Source of the DNA: Syntrophomonadaceae bacterium
Lineage (GTDB): Bacteria; Bacillota; Syntrophomonadia; Syntrophomonadales; Syntrophomonadaceae
DNA length: 8,729 bases
Assembly (NCBI GenBank): GCA_030526885.1
Contig: JAUNBV010000081.1
Span: 1 to 8,729 of the forward strand
Reading direction: 5' to 3'
Shown: positions 5,952-8,729 of the stretch, piece by piece
Layout of the letters: every line of letters starts with the position of its first letter
How positions within the stretch are numbered: position 1 is the stretch's first letter
Made by a program: the position numbers and the translations under genes
The notes under the pieces: generated by a model
Told to the model about the DNA's origin: nothing
Database searches by the model: none
The model's input: only the letters and a program-made list of their open reading frames with translations

Positions 5952-6980
5952 GTGAGCATGAATAAAGACGGAAAAAGGGTTTCCTATTCGGGCATTATCG
6001 CCATGTTGTCCGTGGCGCTGGCGGCGGTTATCGTCGGTTCGCTGGCGTTGGGGCGTTATCCCATCGGTATTGAGGAGCTTGCGGGCATCATCGGGTCGCA
6101 GGTATTTGATATTGAGCCGTTCTGGACCAAGACGCAGGAATCTTTACTGCTGAACCACCGATTGCCCAGAATCATTCTGGCCTGTCTGGTGGGGTGCTGT
6201 TTGTCCGCAGCCGGAGCCGCTTATCAGGGGGTATTCCAAAATCCCATGGCGGCCCCGGATATCCTGGGGGCGTCGTCGGGCGCGGCCTTTGGCGCGGCTC
6301 TCGCCCTCCTGCTGGACCTGGGCAGCTCCATGATTATAGTGTTGGCTTTTGCGTGCAGTATGCTAACGGTAGCCGTTGTCATCTATACCGGAAACCGAGC
6401 CAAAGGCAAACGTGTTTTGGGGCTGATACTGGCCGGTATCATGATCGGCTCGCTGGTTTCCTCCGGAACGTCGTTTATCAAGCTGGTGGCAGACCCGGAA
6501 GATCAGCTGCCGGCGATTACGTACTGGCTTATGGGCAGTTTGAACGGCACTACGCCTCAGGATGTGTTGTTTGCCATAATTCCCATGTGCATCGGCCTTA
6601 TCCCTTTGTTTTTGTTGCGCTGGCGGGTAAATATCCTCACCTTTGGCGATGAGGAGGCCCAGACCATGGGGGTGAACGTAAAAAGACTGCGCGTGGTGGT
6701 GATTCTTTGTGCCACCCTCATAACTGCGGCCAGCGTTTCGGTAAGCGGCGTGATTGGCTGGGTGGGGCTGGTAATCCCGCACCTTACGCGCCGCATGGTG
6801 GGCAACAACTATAAGCATCTTATGCCTGCTTCGATGCTGTTTGGGGCCATTTTCCTCTTGCTGGTGGATGACGTATCACGCAATCTGCTGGCCACGGAAA
6901 TCCCCATCGGCATATTGACTTCTCTCATCGGCGCTCCATTCTTTATTTATCTTATAACCAGGGAAGGTGAACGGCATTGA
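5952..6980 (+). CDS. FecCD-family ABC transporter permease (predicted molybdate/tungstate or metal-chelate uptake)
   Basis: Inner-membrane permease of 342 residues, the usual length for the BtuC/FecCD/FhuB family, with about ten hydrophobic helices. Family hallmarks: LPRIILACLVG (71-81), the NPMAAPDILGASSGAA block (97-112), YWLMGSL (191-197), the ATPase-coupling segment DEEAQTMGVNVKRLR (233-247), and the C-terminal GWVGLVIPHLTRRMVG (269-284) and PIGILTSLIGAPFFIYL (318-334). Family members import ferric siderophores, haem, cobalamin and, in MolBCA, molybdate/tungstate. Sequence alone does not separate these; the leader suggests Mo/W. The start is GTG 5952 or ATG 5958. Both lack a good Shine-Dalgarno (AAAGG at 5916-5920 is too far, GGGA at 5937-5940 is weak), so translation probably depends on coupling to the methyltransferase. 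The stop TGA overlaps the TTG start of the ATPase by 4 bp. Confidence 0.93.
   Translation: MSMNKDGKRVSYSGIIAMLSVALAAVIVGSLALGRYPIGIEELAGIIGSQVFDIEPFWTKTQESLLLNHRLPRIILACLVGCCLSAAGAAYQGVFQNPMAAPDILGASSGAAFGAALALLLDLGSSMIIVLAFACSMLTVAVVIYTGNRAKGKRVLGLILAGIMIGSLVSSGTSFIKLVADPEDQLPAITYWLMGSLNGTTPQDVLFAIIPMCIGLIPLFLLRWRVNILTFGDEEAQTMGVNVKRLRVVVILCATLITAASVSVSGVIGWVGLVIPHLTRRMVGNNYKHLMPASMLFGAIFLLLVDDVSRNLLATEIPIGILTSLIGAPFFIYLITREGERH
6964..6970 (+). promoter_or_regulatory. Ribosome binding site of the ABC ATPase
   Basis: AAGGTGA lies six bases before TTG 6977 and twelve before ATG 6983. The spacing favours the TTG, which also gives the 4-bp TTGA overlap with the permease stop. Confidence 0.6.
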
Positions 6981-7765
6981 GTATGGTAATAGATAACTTG
7001 TGTTTTTCTTACGGGGACAATCAGGTTTTGAAAAACGTCAGTTTTAGCGCGGAACACGGGCAGTTCCTGTCGGTGCTGGGCCCTAACGGAGTAGGCAAGA
7101 GTACACTGTTTCGGTGTATGCTGGGACTGCTGAAACCGGATAAGGGCGGGGCCAGCATCGACGGCCAGGATATCGCCGCCATGACCTCGGCGCAGCTTGC
7201 CCGGCGCATTGCATATATCCCGCAGTCCCATAATCCGGTGTTCAATTTCAGCGTGTTTGACATGGTGCTGATGGGCATGACCGCGCAGATCGGCAGCTTT
7301 GAATCACCCCGGAAGAAACACTTGGCGCTGGCTAATGCCGCCTTGGAGCGCTTAGGCATCGCCCATTTGAAACATCGGGGCTATGGCAATACCAGCGGCG
7401 GCGAAAGGCAGCTTATCCTTATTGCGCGCGCCATTGCGCAGCAGGCCAGGATACTCATTATGGACGAGCCCTCCGCCAGTCTGGACTTTGGCAACCGGAT
7501 ACGCGTCATGCAGACGGTCCGGGAGTTGGCCCAAGACGGATATGCCATCATCCAGTCTACCCACGACCCGGATCAGGCCTTTCTCTATTCGGACAGGATC
7601 CTGGCCTTGTATGACGGCAACGTTCTCGCGTGGGGAACGCCCGAGGAAACCGTATGCAATTCCCTTATATCCACACTTTACAACGCGGATATAGAGGTGT
7701 GCAGCTTGCGCGGTGACGGCATACGCGTCTGTGTGCCCGCCAATATAGACGAAATCAAAAAGTAA
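6977..7765 (+). CDS. ABC transporter ATP-binding protein (FecE/BtuD/MolC type)
   Basis: Cytoplasmic ATPase of 262 residues that powers the permease encoded just upstream. Walker A is GPNGVGKST (35-43), the Q-loop is IPQ with Gln83, the ABC signature is TSGGERQ (139-145), Walker B is ILIMDEP with Asp163-Glu164, the D-loop is SASLD (166-170), and the switch His is His196 in STHDPDQ. All catalytic motifs are intact. The length and the LAWGTPEE segment near the C-terminus are typical of the FecE/FhuC group. The signature begins with Asn-Thr in place of the usual Leu-Ser before GGE, a common variation in the family. Start TTG 6977 is chosen for its 4-bp overlap with the permease stop and the AAGGTGA ahead of it; ATG 6983 is the alternative. 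Thirteen bases separate it from the binding-protein gene. Confidence 0.95.
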   Translation: MSMVIDNLCFSYGDNQVLKNVSFSAEHGQFLSVLGPNGVGKSTLFRCMLGLLKPDKGGASIDGQDIAAMTSAQLARRIAYIPQSHNPVFNFSVFDMVLMGMTAQIGSFESPRKKHLALANAALERLGIAHLKHRGYGNTSGGERQLILIARAIAQQARILIMDEPSASLDFGNRIRVMQTVRELAQDGYAIIQSTHDPDQAFLYSDRILALYDGNVLAWGTPEETVCNSLISTLYNADIEVCSLRGDGIRVCVPANIDEIKK

Positions 7766-7770
7766 AGGAG
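7764..7770 (+). promoter_or_regulatory. Ribosome binding site of the solute-binding lipoprotein
   Basis: AAAGGAG overlaps the TAA stop of the ATPase gene and lies eight bases before ATG 7779. It supports that start over the ATG at 7772, which is too close. The strong site fits the high expression usual for binding proteins. Confidence 0.8.
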
Positions 7771-7778
7771 AATGCAAA

Positions 7779-8729
7779 ATGAAAACAAAAATGATATCCC
7801 TTCTGCTGGCACTGGTAATGGTGTTGAGCCTGACCGCTTGCGGTGGGGCCGGAAACGGCACCACCGCTCCTCCCGATTCCGGACAGTCAGCCCAACCCGT
7901 TGACGCGCTCAGTGACACCCACATCTTTATTGATGACTGCGGGCGCGAAGTTGAAATCCCCAGTGAGATTACCCGCCTCGTTCCTTCCGGCCCTCTGGCC
8001 CAGATCGTCCTTTTTGCTCTCGCCCCCGAAATGTTTGTGGGACTTGCCACCAAGTGGCATGAATCCGCTGAAGGCATCATCGCCGATGAATATCTTGAAC
8101 TCCCGTATTTCGGACAGCTTTACGGTTCTGCCGACCTGAACATGGAGGAGTTGGCTTTTGCCGCTCCCCAGATCATCGTTGATATCGGCGAGGCCAAGGG
8201 CTCAATTGTTGCGGACTTAGACACTCTCCAGACCCAGACCAACATTCCTTCGGTATTTGTCTCCGCCACCTTGGAGACCATGCCCGAAACCTATAGAAAG
8301 CTTGGCGAGCTGCTGGGCAAGCAAGAGGAAGCGGAGAGAATCGCCCAGTTCTGCGAGAGGGTATATGACCGCACCCTATCCATCATGGAAGAAGTCGGCG
8401 ACAACAAAGTGGACGCCCTGTATATCCTCGGAGCAGAAGGGCTCAATGTGCTGGCCAACGGCTCCTATCATGCCGAGCTCATCGACATGCTGACCAACAA
8501 TCTCGCGGTGGTGGATGACGCGTCCTCCAGGGGCACCGGCAACGCTGTGGGTATGGAACAGCTCTCGGTCTGGGACCCCGATTATATAATATTTGCCCCC
8601 GTAAGCATCTATTCCGACGTTGCTGAAAAGGAGACCTGGCGCGAGATGACCGCCATTGCCAACGGCAATTACATCGAGGTGCCGGAAGGCCCCCACAACT
8701 GGATGGGCAGCCCTCCCGCGGTCCAGCGC
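7779..8729 (+). CDS. ABC transporter solute-binding lipoprotein (FecB/BtuF/MolA type), 3' end outside window
   Basis: The frame runs 317 codons from ATG 7779 to the last base without a stop, so the C-terminus is missing; homologous proteins are usually around 350-380 residues. It begins with a lipoprotein signal peptide: KTK, a hydrophobic stretch (6-18) and lipobox LTAC with Cys21. A Gly/Ser/Pro-rich linker to about residue 45 follows. The mature part fits the two-lobe periplasmic-binding fold PF01497: IFIDDCGREVEIP (49-61), NMEELAFAAPQIIVDIG (121-137), the long linking helix around 168-206, and WDPDYIIFAP (265-274). It ends with HNWMGSPPAVQR (306-317), a block usual near the end of such proteins. 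It should capture the substrate outside the membrane and deliver it to the permease. Which ligand cannot be told from sequence; operon context suggests molybdate or tungstate, with iron or cobalt chelates as alternatives. Confidence 0.92.
   Translation, partial: MKTKMISLLLALVMVLSLTACGGAGNGTTAPPDSGQSAQPVDALSDTHIFIDDCGREVEIPSEITRLVPSGPLAQIVLFALAPEMFVGLATKWHESAEGIIADEYLELPYFGQLYGSADLNMEELAFAAPQIIVDIGEAKGSIVADLDTLQTQTNIPSVFVSATLETMPETYRKLGELLGKQEEAERIAQFCERVYDRTLSIMEEVGDNKVDALYILGAEGLNVLANGSYHAELIDMLTNNLAVVDDASSRGTGNAVGMEQLSVWDPDYIIFAPVSIYSDVAEKETWREMTAIANGNYIEVPEGPHNWMGSPPAVQR

Noticed and set aside
7352..8080. Minus-strand 242-codon open frame across the ATPase and binding-protein genes
   Set aside because: It spans two well-identified plus-strand genes and their junction, has no family resemblance, and fits an open antisense frame caused by G+C-rich codon use.
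1..8729. tRNA, rRNA, CRISPR array, insertion sequence or prophage signals
   Set aside because: No cloverleaf, spaced direct repeats, transposase or integrase sequence, or terminal inverted repeats were seen; the window is ordinary chromosomal gene order.

Overview
The window looks like chromosomal DNA of an anaerobic member of the Bacillota, most likely a G+C-rich clostridial lineage. The evidence is an addBA recombination operon in the Gram-positive order, strong AGGAGG-type ribosome binding sites, GTG and TTG starts, a lipoprotein-type solute-binding protein, and a near-consensus sigma-A promoter. Genus and species cannot be fixed from the sequence alone.

Left half (1-4754): the 3' part of addB, open from base 1, followed with a 4-bp GTGA overlap by a complete addA. 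Together they encode the AddAB helicase-nuclease, which processes double-strand breaks for RecA-dependent repair. All the helicase motifs and the nuclease motif of AddA are visible. So are the nuclease motif and the four iron-sulfur cysteines of AddB.

Middle (4755-5198): no convincing protein gene. It holds a weak terminator candidate after addA, a small dyad, and a strong promoter (TTGACG, 17-bp spacer, TATAAT). A leader of about 225 nt follows, with a folded element that I read as a candidate molybdenum/tungsten cofactor (Moco/Tuco) riboswitch. Next comes an intrinsic terminator (hairpin plus T-run), and then a near-perfect Shine-Dalgarno. This is the architecture of a transcription-attenuating riboswitch. 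It is the most interesting part of the window.

Right half (5199-8729): one apparent operon controlled by that leader. It encodes a small class I SAM-dependent methyltransferase, a FecCD-type permease, its ABC ATPase, and a solute-binding lipoprotein cut off by the window end. By sequence alone the transporter would be called iron-siderophore/cobalamin type. If the riboswitch call is right, the substrate is more likely molybdate or tungstate, as in the Haemophilus MolBCA family. The methyltransferase has an oddity: the start codon placed ideally behind the Shine-Dalgarno runs into an in-frame TGA after four codons. The protein must then begin at a downstream GTG, or the TGA is recoded, a real mutation, or a sequence error.

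The two halves appear to be separate transcription units with unrelated jobs: DNA repair on the left, metal-oxyanion uptake on the right.
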